Under the pieces are notes generated by a model that saw only the letters and a list, made by a program, of their open reading frames with translations, had not been told where the DNA came from and did no database searches. From positions 36,832 through 100,831 of the forward strand of contig NZ_JAFGZD010000020.1 in assembly GCF_017165765.1 (NCBI RefSeq): 64,000 nt of DNA, written 5' to 3'. The DNA is from Pseudomonas capsici. GTDB lineage: Bacteria; Pseudomonadota; Gammaproteobacteria; Pseudomonadales; Pseudomonadaceae. The position numbers and the translations under genes were made by a program. Below, piece after piece: positions 1-8,880 of the stretch; position 1 is the stretch's first letter; every line of letters starts with the position of its first letter.

Positions 1-32
1 CACCTGCATGACACCTTCAAGGGAGCAGAGCT

Positions 33-3000
33 GTGAAGTTCACGGATGTCTTTGTCAAACGCCCGGTGCTGGCGCTGGTAGTCAGCCTGCTTATCGTACT
101 GGCCGGGCTCAAGGCCTATCAGGACCTGACGGTGCGCCAGTACCCGCTTCTGGAAAGCTCGACCATTACCGTGAGCACAGAGTATCCCGGCGCTCCGGCC
201 GAACTGATGCAGGGTTTCGTGACCCAGCCTCTGAACCAGTCCCTGGCATCGGTCCAGGGCGTCGATTACGTCAGTTCATCATCGGTCCAGGGACGCAGTC
301 TCATCACCTTGCGCCTGGGGCTGAATCAGGACTCCGGCAAGGCCTTGAGCGAGGTGATCGCCAAGGTCAATCAGGTCAAGTATCGCTTGCCCGAACAAGC
401 CTATGACCCGGTCATCGAACGCTCTGCCGGAGACGCCACAGCGGTGGCCTATGTGGGCTTTTCAAGCGACAGGATGGCAGTGCCCGCACTGAGCGATTAC
501 CTAGACCGGGTTGTTCAGCCGCTGTTTTCCGGCATTGACGGCGTGGCCAAAGTCCAGACATTCGGCGGCCAGCGTCTGGCCATGCGACTCTGGCTCGATC
601 CCATACGCCTGGCCGGGCACGGTATCAGCGCCGAAGATGTCGAGCGGGCAATCAAGGCCAACAACTTCCAGGCGGCACCAGGCCAGATAAAGGGCCAGTA
701 CGTTGTCAGCTCGATCCAAGTCAATACCGACCTGAGCAGCCTGAAAGAATTTCGCGACATGGTCATCAGCAATCAGGCAGACCGTTTATTGCGTCTGCGC
801 GATGTCGGCACCGTAGAGCTGGGTTCGGCAGCCTATGAAACTAGCGCCTTGATGGATGGCAAACCCGCCGTGCACCTGGGCCTTTATGCGACGCCGGACG
901 GCAATCCACTGTCGATAGTCGCAGCCATCAGGCAATTGCTGCCTGAAATCGAAAAGACCTTGCCGCCGGGAGTGCATGTAGCCCTCGCCTTTGAAACCGC
1001 AAATTTCATTCACGCCTCTATCGTCGAAGTGATCGAAACGCTGATCGAAGCCACGCTGATCGTGGTTCTGATCATTTATCTGTGTCTGGGGTCCGTGCGC
1101 AGCGTGCTGATCCCCATTATCAGCATTCCGCTGTCCATGCTCGGCGCACTGGGATTGATGATGCTGTTCGGGTTCAGCATCAACCTGCTGACCCTGCTTG
1201 CCATGGTTCTGGCGATCGGGCTGGTGGTGGACGACGCCATTGTCGTCATGGAAAACATTCACCGCCATATCCGTGAAGGCCGCTCGCCCTGGGAGGCTGC
1301 GCTGATAGGTGCACGGGAAATCGCATCGGCGGTCATTGCCATGACCATCACCCTGGCGGCCGTCTACATGCCGATCGGCCTGATGGCGGGCCTTACCGGC
1401 GCACTCTTCAAGGAGTTCGCCCTGACGCTTGCCGGTTCGGTGCTGGTATCCGGGGTCATTGCGCTTACCCTGACTCCGGTTCTTTGCACCCGTCTGCTGC
1501 CCTCGGGGCAGAGCGAAGCGCGCATGAGCCAGCGCGCCGAGGCGTTTTTCCGACATCTGTCCCGACGTTACCAACGAGCGCTGATCGCCTCGCTTCGTCT
1601 GCGTGGAGCCGTCCTGGCCTTTGCTGCGCTGGTTCTGGTCAGCCTGCCCTGGCTGTATGGCATGGCCGCCAAAGAGCTGGCCCCCAACGAGGATCAGGGC
1701 AATCTGCTGCTGGCGATCAAGTCGCCACAGAACGCCAGCCTCGATTATGTGGAACGCTATGCCTACCAGTTGAGCGACATCATGAGCCAACTGGAAGAAG
1801 CATCCAGCACCTGGATCATCAACGGCACCGATGGCGTGGCCGCCAGTTTCGCAGGCGTCAACTTCGCCCCGTGGGCTGAACGCACACGCAGCGCCGTACA
1901 GATCCAGAGCGAGCTGCAACAGGCAGTGGATGCTGCCGAAGGCAATGCCGTCTTTGTATTCCAGTTGCCCGCCCTGCCGGCATCGAGCGGAGGGCTGCCC
2001 GTGCAGTGGGTCATTCGCACGACCCAGGACTATCGCGTACTGCACGAGACAATGGAGGATCTGAAGCAGCGGGCGCGGGACAGCGGCCTGTTTGCAGTTG
2101 TCGACAGTGACCTTGCATTCAATAACCCGATGGTCAGAGTACGTATCGACCGCAGCAAGGCCAACAGCCTGGGCATTCGCATGCAAGACATCGGAACCAC
2201 GCTGATGGTGCTGATGGGCGAAAACTATACGAATCGCTTCGGACTGCAGGGGCGCTCCTATGACGTCATTCCCCAGACCTCGGCAGACCAGCGCCTCACA
2301 CCCCAGGCCCTGAACAATATCTATGTCAGTACCGACCAGGGTCGTCAGGTCCCGCTTTCCAGTGTGGTCACGCTGGAACGTGACATTCAGCCCAATGCCC
2401 TCAAGCAGTTCAATCAGCAGAACGCTGCAACCTTCCAGGCTGTTCCGGCACCGGGCGTCAGCCTGGGCCAGGCCGTGGAGTTTCTGCAGGCCCAGGGCGA
2501 AAACCTGCCTGCCGGTTTCAGCCAAGACTGGCAGGCCGATGCCAGACAGTTCATTCATGAAGGCAACTCGCTGCTGATCGCCTTCCTGTTTGCCCTGGTG
2601 GTGATTTTCATGGTGCTGGCCGCTCAATACGAAAGCCTGATCGACCCGCTGATCATTCTGATCACCGTGCCATTGTCGATCTGTGGGGCGCTGATTCCTC
2701 TGGCCATGGGCCTGGCAAGCGTGAATATCTATACCCAGATCGGCCTCGTGACCCTGATCGGACTGATCAGCAAACACGGGATTCTGATGGTGGAATTCGC
2801 CAATGAGCTGCGGGTGCTCAGAAGTTGCACAGCGGCTACGGCGATCGTACAGGCGTCACGCATTCGACTCAGACCGATCCTGATGACTACGGCGGCAATG
2901 GTAGTGGGCCTGATCCCCTTGCTGTTCGCCAGCGGAGCCGGTGCCAACAGCCGTTTTGGTCTCGGCCTGGTGATCGTTGTCGGCATGCTGGTAGGCACCT

Positions 3001-3101
3001 TTTTCACCTTGTTCGTGCTGCCATCCATTTACACCGTGCTGTCACGCGCTCACACAAGCGGACTTGTTCGCGAAACAGCACCTCAAAACGCAACAGCATG
3101 A
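33..3101 (+). CDS. RND (HAE1-type) multidrug efflux permease
   Basis: Inner-membrane proton-driven pump subunit expected to work with a periplasmic adaptor and an outer-membrane channel. The 1,022-residue length is normal for the AcrB/MexB class. The N-terminal pattern (KFTDVFVKRPVLA) begins the first membrane helix. A TM cluster follows at about residues 330-480, with the family motif GLVVDDAIVVMENIHR carrying the paired Asp of the proton relay. A second periplasmic loop and a C-terminal TM cluster from about residue 845 complete the fold. The start is GTG at 33, preceded by GGGAGCAG. The first 32 bases are probably the tail of the adaptor gene, so this is likely the distal gene of an operon entering from the left. 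Substrate cannot be told from the sequence. Confidence 0.93.
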   Translation: MKFTDVFVKRPVLALVVSLLIVLAGLKAYQDLTVRQYPLLESSTITVSTEYPGAPAELMQGFVTQPLNQSLASVQGVDYVSSSSVQGRSLITLRLGLNQDSGKALSEVIAKVNQVKYRLPEQAYDPVIERSAGDATAVAYVGFSSDRMAVPALSDYLDRVVQPLFSGIDGVAKVQTFGGQRLAMRLWLDPIRLAGHGISAEDVERAIKANNFQAAPGQIKGQYVVSSIQVNTDLSSLKEFRDMVISNQADRLLRLRDVGTVELGSAAYETSALMDGKPAVHLGLYATPDGNPLSIVAAIRQLLPEIEKTLPPGVHVALAFETANFIHASIVEVIETLIEATLIVVLIIYLCLGSVRSVLIPIISIPLSMLGALGLMMLFGFSINLLTLLAMVLAIGLVVDDAIVVMENIHRHIREGRSPWEAALIGAREIASAVIAMTITLAAVYMPIGLMAGLTGALFKEFALTLAGSVLVSGVIALTLTPVLCTRLLPSGQSEARMSQRAEAFFRHLSRRYQRALIASLRLRGAVLAFAALVLVSLPWLYGMAAKELAPNEDQGNLLLAIKSPQNASLDYVERYAYQLSDIMSQLEEASSTWIINGTDGVAASFAGVNFAPWAERTRSAVQIQSELQQAVDAAEGNAVFVFQLPALPASSGGLPVQWVIRTTQDYRVLHETMEDLKQRARDSGLFAVVDSDLAFNNPMVRVRIDRSKANSLGIRMQDIGTTLMVLMGENYTNRFGLQGRSYDVIPQTSADQRLTPQALNNIYVSTDQGRQVPLSSVVTLERDIQPNALKQFNQQNAATFQAVPAPGVSLGQAVEFLQAQGENLPAGFSQDWQADARQFIHEGNSLLIAFLFALVVIFMVLAAQYESLIDPLIILITVPLSICGALIPLAMGLASVNIYTQIGLVTLIGLISKHGILMVEFANELRVLRSCTAATAIVQASRIRLRPILMTTAAMVVGLIPLLFASGAGANSRFGLGLVIVVGMLVGTFFTLFVLPSIYTVLSRAHTSGLVRETAPQNATA

Positions 3102-3297
3102 GTGAATGGAGTTCGCAGGAGATCACTTCCGCCTCGGCGTCACGCTGGCGCGCAGCAAACAGGAGCAACTGGCCTGAAAAACACAGGGATTTGCTAGCCT
3201 TGAGCGTGGACGCTCGCTGGCAAATCGACTGGCCTGATACCTGTGCGACGAATCAGAGAGCCCTCCTCCCATAACAATAATCAAAGGTACTCTCCAC

Positions 3298-4722
3298 GTG
3301 ACCACCCATATAGAAGAAAGCCGCTCTGCCCGCTTCGCCCTGCGCTGTGCCGCCTGGGCCGAACGCTGGTTTCCCGACTCCTGGGTCTTTGCCGCGCTGG
3401 CGGTAGCCATCGTCACCCTTGCGACACTGGCCATCGGTGCCAGACCGGCCGAAGCAGCCAAAGCGTTCGGTGACGGCTTCTGGAGCCTGATTCCCTTCAC
3501 CATGCAAATGGCTTTCGTGGTCATCGGGGGCTATGTAGTCGCCAGTTCACCGCCTGCGGTGCGCCTGATCGACCGCCTGGCACGCATCCCGAAAAACGGT
3601 CGCTCCGCCGTGGCCTGGGTGGCGCTGATTTCCATGCTGGCTTCCTTGCTGAACTGGGGGCTCTCGCTGGTGTTCGGCGGCTTGCTGGTACGCGCCCTCG
3701 CCCGTCGTACCGACCTGCGCATGGACTACCGCGCCGCGGGTGCTGCAGCTTATCTGGGACTGGGCGCAGTCTGGGCGCTGGGGCTTTCGTCTTCAGCGGC
3801 ACAACTGCAGGCCAACCCGGGCAGCCTGCCGCCGTCGATCCTGGCGATCACGGGCGTGATTCCCTTCACCGAAACCATTTTCCTCTGGCAATCGGGCGTC
3901 ATGCTGGCAGCGCTGGTGGTCATTTCCCTGATCGTTGCCTACGCCACGGCACCCGGCCCCAACACCGCAAAGGATGCCAGGGACTGTGGCGTTGACCCGG
4001 CTTTCAATCTGCCGCCCTTGCCACCGCGCTCGCGGCCCGGCGAATGGCTGGAATACAGCCCGCTGCTGATTATTCTGATGGTGTTGCTGGGTGCCGGCTG
4101 GCTCTTCAACGAGTTTTCGACCAAGCCGGCGATCACTGCGATTTCAGGGCTGAACACCTATAACTTTCTGTTCATCATGCTCGGCGCACTGCTGCACTGG
4201 CGTCCCCGCAGCTTTCTGGATGCGGTGACCCGTGCCGTGCCGACCACCACGGGCGTACTGATCCAGTTTCCACTCTACGGCTCCATTGCCGCCTTGCTGA
4301 CGACCGTCAAAGGCAGCGATGCCCAGACTCTGGCGCACCATATATCGACCTTTTTCACCAGCATTGCCACCCACGACACCTATGCCGTGCTGATGGGCAT
4401 CTACTCGGCGGTACTGGGGTTCTTCATTCCGTCGGGTGGCGGCAAGTGGATCATCGAAGCGCCGTATGTGATGCAGGTCGCCAATGAGCTGCAATATCAC
4501 CTGGGCTGGGCCGTGCAGATCTACAACGCAGCCGAGGCGCTGCCCAACCTGATCAACCCGTTCTATATGCTGCCGCTGCTGGGCGTGCTGGGATTGAAGG
4601 CCCGGGACCTGATCGGCTTCTCGTTCGTGCAACTGCTGGTGCATACACCGCTGGTGCTGGTATTGCTGTGGGCACTGGGCACAACGCTGACCTACACCCC
4701 GCCGATGATGCCATCGCCGTAA
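3298..4722 (+). CDS. atoE: Short-chain fatty acid transporter, AtoE family
   Basis: Polytopic inner-membrane protein of 474 residues, the usual size for the AtoE/TIGR00366 family, which imports short-chain fatty acids such as acetoacetate or butyrate. About a dozen hydrophobic segments are visible. The Gly/Ser-rich stretch FFIPSGGGKWIIEAPYVMQ near residue 380 is the conserved family signature. The start is a GTG at 3298. The gene follows the RND permease by about 200 bp. Its 3' end overlaps the convergent MarR gene by 31 bp. No acetoacetate-degrading genes lie beside it, so the exact substrate is an inference from the family. Confidence 0.85.
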   Translation: MTTHIEESRSARFALRCAAWAERWFPDSWVFAALAVAIVTLATLAIGARPAEAAKAFGDGFWSLIPFTMQMAFVVIGGYVVASSPPAVRLIDRLARIPKNGRSAVAWVALISMLASLLNWGLSLVFGGLLVRALARRTDLRMDYRAAGAAAYLGLGAVWALGLSSSAAQLQANPGSLPPSILAITGVIPFTETIFLWQSGVMLAALVVISLIVAYATAPGPNTAKDARDCGVDPAFNLPPLPPRSRPGEWLEYSPLLIILMVLLGAGWLFNEFSTKPAITAISGLNTYNFLFIMLGALLHWRPRSFLDAVTRAVPTTTGVLIQFPLYGSIAALLTTVKGSDAQTLAHHISTFFTSIATHDTYAVLMGIYSAVLGFFIPSGGGKWIIEAPYVMQVANELQYHLGWAVQIYNAAEALPNLINPFYMLPLLGVLGLKARDLIGFSFVQLLVHTPLVLVLLWALGTTLTYTPPMMPSP

Positions 4723-5192
4723 TCGGCCACCGGGACCATGCCCAGCAACTGACGCAACTCATGAGCCCGCTCGGTTCCCAGAGCGGTCTCATAGCAACGC
4801 TGGGCCTGTTCCCACAGGGCCTGGGACTCAAGCAGTTTATCCACACCACTCTGGGTCAGCCGCACTCGTCGACTGCGTCGATCTTCAGGGTCCACTTCGA
4901 CCAAGACCAGCCCTTCACGCTCCAGTGGCTTGAGATTCTGGGCCAGCGCCGAGCGGTCCAGCACCAGCAACATGGCCAGCTCGGTCATGCTCAGGGCCTG
5001 ATTGCGAGCGATCTGCATCAGGATCGAACGCTGGGTCGAACGCAAACCGCAGGGTGCCATGATTGCGTCATACAACTGGCAGATACGCCGGCTCGCCCGG
5101 CGCAGGCTGGTGGCATGACAGATCACCTGGGCCGGGACCTGCAAGCCTTCGGGGATACGCAACACGGCAGGCTGGACCGTTTTTTCGTTCAT
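4692..5192 (-). CDS. MarR-family transcriptional regulator
   Basis: A 166-residue winged-helix DNA-binding protein. The HTH region reads LRSTQRSILMQIARNQALSMTELAMLL, followed by DRSALAQNLKPLEREGLV and the wing EVDPEDRRSRRVRLTQSG, the classic MarR pattern. I chose the ATG at 5192 because GGAG lies 6 bases upstream. A longer reading (to 5270) has no RBS and an unstructured N-terminus. It converges on the atoE gene with a 31-bp overlap. MarR proteins commonly repress efflux or catabolic genes on binding aromatic ligands. The target here is unknown; the monooxygenase/amidotransferase pair upstream is one candidate. Confidence 0.85.
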   Translation of the reverse strand: MNEKTVQPAVLRIPEGLQVPAQVICHATSLRRASRRICQLYDAIMAPCGLRSTQRSILMQIARNQALSMTELAMLLVLDRSALAQNLKPLEREGLVLVEVDPEDRRSRRVRLTQSGVDKLLESQALWEQAQRCYETALGTERAHELRQLLGMVPVADYGDGIIGGV

Positions 5193-5287
5193 GAGGGCTC
5201 CACACAAAAGCGGCTTTGTGGCTGAAAGAGCACAATGCTGGCATATCCCCGCAGATTCAGACAGGGCCAAAGGGCCGAATCATTGTT

Positions 5288-5623
5288 TCAGCATGTCTGG
5301 GCCTCGAAGGCATAGTCCCGCTCGACCTTGCAGACTCTGGTGGTACAGGCCTCATACCAGTGCGCACGTCCCAGCTCTCGCACCCGGGCATGTTCGATAT
5401 GCTGCTTCCATCCCAGGATGGCCTGCTCGTCCGTCCAGTAGGAAACGGTGATTCCCAGGCCGTCAGCATCGCGAGCCGACTCCACGCCCAGAAAACCCGG
5501 TTGCTCCCTGGCCAGTTCGACCATCCTGTGGGCCGCCACTGCATAATCATGGGCACCCTGGGCCGTGCGCAACGAGGAGAAGATCACTGCGTAATAAGGC
5601 GTTGGAAAGCAGGCGGCGATCAT
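5288..5623 (-). CDS. Antibiotic biosynthesis monooxygenase (ABM)-fold protein
   Basis: A 111-residue protein of the dimeric alpha/beta ABM family. The pattern YYAVIFSS...MVELAREQPGFLGVESARDADGLGITVSYWTDEQAILGWKQHIEH is diagnostic: a first beta strand, the 'PGFLG' turn, then 'W....A...W....EH'. Members include cofactor-less quinone-forming monooxygenases and heme-degrading enzymes; the sequence does not say which. Its ATG overlaps the stop of the upstream amidotransferase gene (ATGA at 5620-5623), so the two are translationally coupled and probably work together. Confidence 0.8.
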   Translation of the reverse strand: MIAACFPTPYYAVIFSSLRTAQGAHDYAVAAHRMVELAREQPGFLGVESARDADGLGITVSYWTDEQAILGWKQHIEHARVRELGRAHWYEACTTRVCKVERDYAFEAQTC

Positions 5624-6354
5624 GGACAGATACCTTCAGCACGACGGGCGCAAGCCCTGACGAAAGCCGCAACCAGCGCCGGAACCACACCCTGCAGGGC
5701 CGCCCGCTCTGGCTGGAACAGTGTGGCGACAAAAAACGGATGGCCTTGCAGCTCGATACTGCGAATATCCCCTTCCGGTCCGCGACCGCTGACCTTCAGC
5801 CCATGGCCGAACATCGAGGCCTCCAGCTCAGGACGCAGGCCGTAGCGGCATCGATAACGCTCGGCAATTTCAGACGTGCCGTAGGCTTGAGCGATCAACG
5901 AATCGGGCAGCAGTTTGATCGCCGCCGTGGTTTCAACCAGCGAACAGCTCAAGGGAGTAATGATGGTGCGAGGCGAGTCCGGTGAGGTTTCGGCATGCTC
6001 GGCGTCCTGCCAGCCCAGGCAATTGCGGGCATATTCGATCAGGGCATGCTGAAAACCGCCGCAGGTGCCCAGAAACGGTATCTGCCGCTCCCGGGCAAAA
6101 CGAATGGCGGTCAACGCTCCCTGCATATCCCGATAAGGACTGGCGGGCACACACCAGATACCGTCGAAACCGGTCAGGATTTCCCCCTCCCCGATCTCCG
6201 GTGTCGGCAGCCATTGATGCTGAACTTGAGGGCTGTCTATGACGGCCCCCATGTCCAGTGCCAGTGGAATCGCCTGATGCGCAGGCACCTCTGGATCGAA
6301 ATCCCCTACCAGACCGATTCGCAGCGCCTTGCCGTTACCGTCCTGCATGTCCAT
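5620..6354 (-). CDS. Class-I glutamine amidotransferase-like protein, CTP-synthase C-terminal-related
   Basis: About 244 residues resembling only the glutaminase half of CTP synthase (PyrG). The nucleophile elbow PFLGTCGGFQHALIEYARN carries the Cys. Near the C-terminus, GHPFFVATLFQPERAAL occupies the place of PyrG's final catalytic segment, but the expected His of F-H-P-E is Gln here. There is no synthase domain. GGGAGGG lies just upstream of two close ATG codons (6354 and 6348), so either could be used; the extension to 6426 looks non-coding. It is coupled by ATGA to the ABM-fold gene. Its biochemical role is not established; possibly an amidase on a small metabolite. Confidence 0.75.
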   Translation of the reverse strand: MDMQDGNGKALRIGLVGDFDPEVPAHQAIPLALDMGAVIDSPQVQHQWLPTPEIGEGEILTGFDGIWCVPASPYRDMQGALTAIRFARERQIPFLGTCGGFQHALIEYARNCLGWQDAEHAETSPDSPRTIITPLSCSLVETTAAIKLLPDSLIAQAYGTSEIAERYRCRYGLRPELEASMFGHGLKVSGRGPEGDIRSIELQGHPFFVATLFQPERAALQGVVPALVAAFVRACARRAEGICP

Positions 6355-6482
6355 GTCCCTCCCATGTGTGTGGTCGGGACTATAAGCGTGCCTGAGTGCA
6401 ATCAGAATTGGCGTTGCAGCAAGCATTCAATGCCTGAATGCACACTCGGTTTTACTCATTGGAGAGGACGGAGTGAATCGCC

Positions 6483-7415
6483 TCAACCATGAACCGGTGT
6501 CAGAACCGGCTGCCCGGAGAAGAACGCCAGCAGGTTCTTGTTGACCATCAGGACCATGTCCTTCGATGCCTCGGGAGAAAGCCCGCCCACATGGGGGGTC
6601 AGCACCACATTGTCGAGGGTCTTGAAGACATCCGGCACTTGCGGTTCGTCATCGAAGACATCCAGGCCCGCACCGGCAATCCGGCGCTGCTGCAGGGCTT
6701 CGACCAACGCCTGGGTATCGACGACGCTGGCCCGGGCGATATTCACGATATAACCCTGCGGCCCCAGGGCCTCGAGCACCCGGGCATCGATCAGATGCTG
6801 CGTGCCATTGCCGCCCGGCGTCGAAATGATCAGGAAGTCCGAAGCCGCCGCCAGTTCGAGAACGGTCGCGTACCACAGGTAATCCACATCGCTGCGGGCC
6901 TTGCGGTTGTGATACTGGATCGACATATCGAATGCCTGAGCCCGCTTGGCAATGGCCAGCCCGACCGCCCCCAGACCGACAATCCCCAGGCGCTTGCCGG
7001 CGAATGACGGGCACGTGACCTTGCGCCATTCACTGCGCCGCACAGACGCATCGTTCTGAGGGATATCGCGCACGATCGCCAGCAGCAATGCCATCGTATG
7101 ATCAGCCACGGTCGGCGCATTGACCCCGGCCCCATTGGTTACGGTGATGCCGCGAGCCTGGGCAGCCGCAAGGTCGACCTTCTCATAACCGGCCCCCGAC
7201 ACACAGATGATCCGCAGATGAGGCAAAGCGTCCATTTCCTCGGCAAAGAAACCCAAGGGGCCGCGAGTCATCACAGCGGAAATTTCCTGACCATGTTCGG
7301 CAATGGCCTCGGCCCGCAAGGCCGCCGTGGGCGCACGGATCAAGCGAAAACCGCTGCTCTCCAGAATCGGCAAATATTCATTAACGCTCTCGACCAGTAC
7401 CAGTACCGTCGTCAT
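6483..7415 (-). CDS. D-isomer-specific 2-hydroxyacid dehydrogenase
   Basis: Cytosolic NAD(P)H-dependent oxidoreductase of 310 residues that reduces 2-keto acids such as glyoxylate or hydroxypyruvate to D-2-hydroxy acids. The Rossmann motif GIVGLGAVGLAIAKR lies near residue 145. The catalytic Arg (NIARASVVD, about residue 230), Glu (DVFDDEPQVP) and His (LTPHVGGLS) are all present. The length fits the GhrB/GyaR class. ATG at 7415 is preceded by AAGGAAA. It runs in the same direction as the amidotransferase gene but is separated from it by about 130 bp. The physiological substrate cannot be chosen from sequence alone. Confidence 0.9.
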   Translation of the reverse strand: MTTVLVLVESVNEYLPILESSGFRLIRAPTAALRAEAIAEHGQEISAVMTRGPLGFFAEEMDALPHLRIICVSGAGYEKVDLAAAQARGITVTNGAGVNAPTVADHTMALLLAIVRDIPQNDASVRRSEWRKVTCPSFAGKRLGIVGLGAVGLAIAKRAQAFDMSIQYHNRKARSDVDYLWYATVLELAAASDFLIISTPGGNGTQHLIDARVLEALGPQGYIVNIARASVVDTQALVEALQQRRIAGAGLDVFDDEPQVPDVFKTLDNVVLTPHVGGLSPEASKDMVLMVNKNLLAFFSGQPVLTPVHG

Positions 7416-7591
7416 GCACTTTTCCTTAACGGGTCATGAAAGGACTGACAGTAACGCGACTTGGGGTGCTTGGGCAGGGGGCAATGAAAGATGCACGATT
7501 TGAATCGTCACATCACTTCCTGTAAATGTGGTCAATGCTTCATGCCGTGGCTTCGTCATGACCCTTCATGCACACAAGGAACAAGCAGATC

Positions 7592-8746
7592 ATGCAAGGA
7601 TTTTCCCGATTTCCGTTTCACAAGAACCCGTTGGCCCGTTGGTTGGCAACCGCAGTCATGGCCGGTGTGATGCTGTCCACAGGCACGGCATCGGCAGCCG
7701 ACGCGCCGGGCAAGGTCATCAGTGAGAAGAACGGCCTGCCCTGGCCGGCAGTGATCGCCCATCGCGGGGCTTCGTTCGATGCACCGGAAGAAACCATTCC
7801 GGCCTATACCCTGGCACGGGATCTGGGTGCGGACTATCTGGAAATGGATATTCAACGCACCAAGGACGGGGTATTGATTGCCCTGCATGACGACACGCTC
7901 GACCGCACCACCAATATCGCCCAGGTCTATCCCAAGCGCAGCAAGGACCCGGTCAGCAGCTTCACGCTGGCCGAACTCAAGGAGCTGGATGCCGGCTCCT
8001 GGTTCAACAAGGCCTACCCGTCCCGGGCTCGCGACAGTTATGCCGGCCTGCAGATTCTGACTCTGGATGAAGTGATCGATATCGCCGAAGGTGGCGCGAA
8101 CAAGCCGGGTCTGTATATCGAGACCAAGGTCCCGACCCAGTTTCCGGGCATCGAGGCCGACCTGAAGAAGGCCCTGGCCAAGCGCGGCTGGCTCAGCCCA
8201 CGCCCGGCAGCAGCGGCTGGCCATGTGAACGTCGCCCAGTCACCGGGGCGCGTCGTCTTGCAGACCTTCGACAAATCCAGTCTGGTACTGCTGCAGAAGG
8301 AAATGCCCAAGGTTCCCAAAGTGCTGTTGCTGTGGATCGGTGAAGGCTCGATAGAACCCAAGTCCAATGTTCCTTTCAAGGACTCCGGATTCAAGGACAA
8401 GGCCAGCTATTACGCCGCACAGGAAATCAAATCCCAGGAAGAGTTCGTGGCCTGGATCGACTGGGCAAAGGCTCATGGCGCCATAGGTACCGGCCCATCC
8501 TCGCAGCTCACCAACGGCGGCGACCAGAGCTACATGGACCTGGTCAAACCCTGGATGAACAACATAACCCACGACAAGGGCATGGTGGTTCATCCCTATA
8601 CCGTGGATGAAGCTGTGGACTTCAAACAGATCAGCGCCGCAGGTGCCGACGGTTTCTTCACCAACCGCACCACGGAACTCCTCAAGTTCTATGGCCGGCC
8701 TGCCAAAGACAGCATCGATGCGATTCTGAAACGCAACGGTTACTGA
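7592..8746 (+). CDS. glpQ: Periplasmic glycerophosphodiester phosphodiesterase
   Basis: Hydrolyses glycerophosphodiesters from phospholipid head groups to glycerol-3-phosphate and an alcohol. A Sec signal peptide is visible: a basic N-region (RFPFHKNPLARW), a hydrophobic core (LATAVMAGVMLSTG) and cleavage after ASA. The GDPD motifs follow: VIAHRGASFDAPEETIPAY with the catalytic His and Glu, LEMDIQRTKDGVLIALHDDTLDRTT with metal ligands and the second His. AAGGA sits 11 bases before the ATG at 7592. The more upstream ATG at 7568 lacks a site. It neighbours pssA, so both genes concern phospholipid turnover. 384 residues is normal for periplasmic GlpQ. Confidence 0.9.
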   Translation: MQGFSRFPFHKNPLARWLATAVMAGVMLSTGTASAADAPGKVISEKNGLPWPAVIAHRGASFDAPEETIPAYTLARDLGADYLEMDIQRTKDGVLIALHDDTLDRTTNIAQVYPKRSKDPVSSFTLAELKELDAGSWFNKAYPSRARDSYAGLQILTLDEVIDIAEGGANKPGLYIETKVPTQFPGIEADLKKALAKRGWLSPRPAAAAGHVNVAQSPGRVVLQTFDKSSLVLLQKEMPKVPKVLLLWIGEGSIEPKSNVPFKDSGFKDKASYYAAQEIKSQEEFVAWIDWAKAHGAIGTGPSSQLTNGGDQSYMDLVKPWMNNITHDKGMVVHPYTVDEAVDFKQISAAGADGFFTNRTTELLKFYGRPAKDSIDAILKRNGY

Positions 8747-8752
8747 TCGAAC

Positions 8753-8784
8753 GTACAGACCGCGTTGCCTGACGCGGTCTGTAC
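8753..8784 (+). terminator. Hairpin after glpQ, probable terminator
   Basis: A perfect 12-bp inverted repeat (GTACAGACCGCG / CGCGGTCTGTAC) with an 8-base loop begins 6 bases after the glpQ stop codon. There is no clear T run after it, so it may be a weak terminator or an mRNA-stabilising stem. Confidence 0.6.
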
Positions 8785-8880
8785 ATTACAAACAGACATC
8801 ATTGAGACAGACTTCAACGGCGACCTCGTGTCGAGTCTGGTGTAAGCTCGTGCGCTGCCGGTTATCCCTTCGAGAGGCTT

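Noticed and set aside
786..2777. 663-codon open frame on the minus strand
   Set aside because: Antisense to the RND permease, which has full family motifs; the minus-strand product is Gln/His-rich and has no recognisable domain.
3098..3274. 58-codon frame starting in an ATGA overlap with the RND permease stop
   Set aside because: No ribosome-binding site, no recognisable pattern and ordinary intergenic composition.
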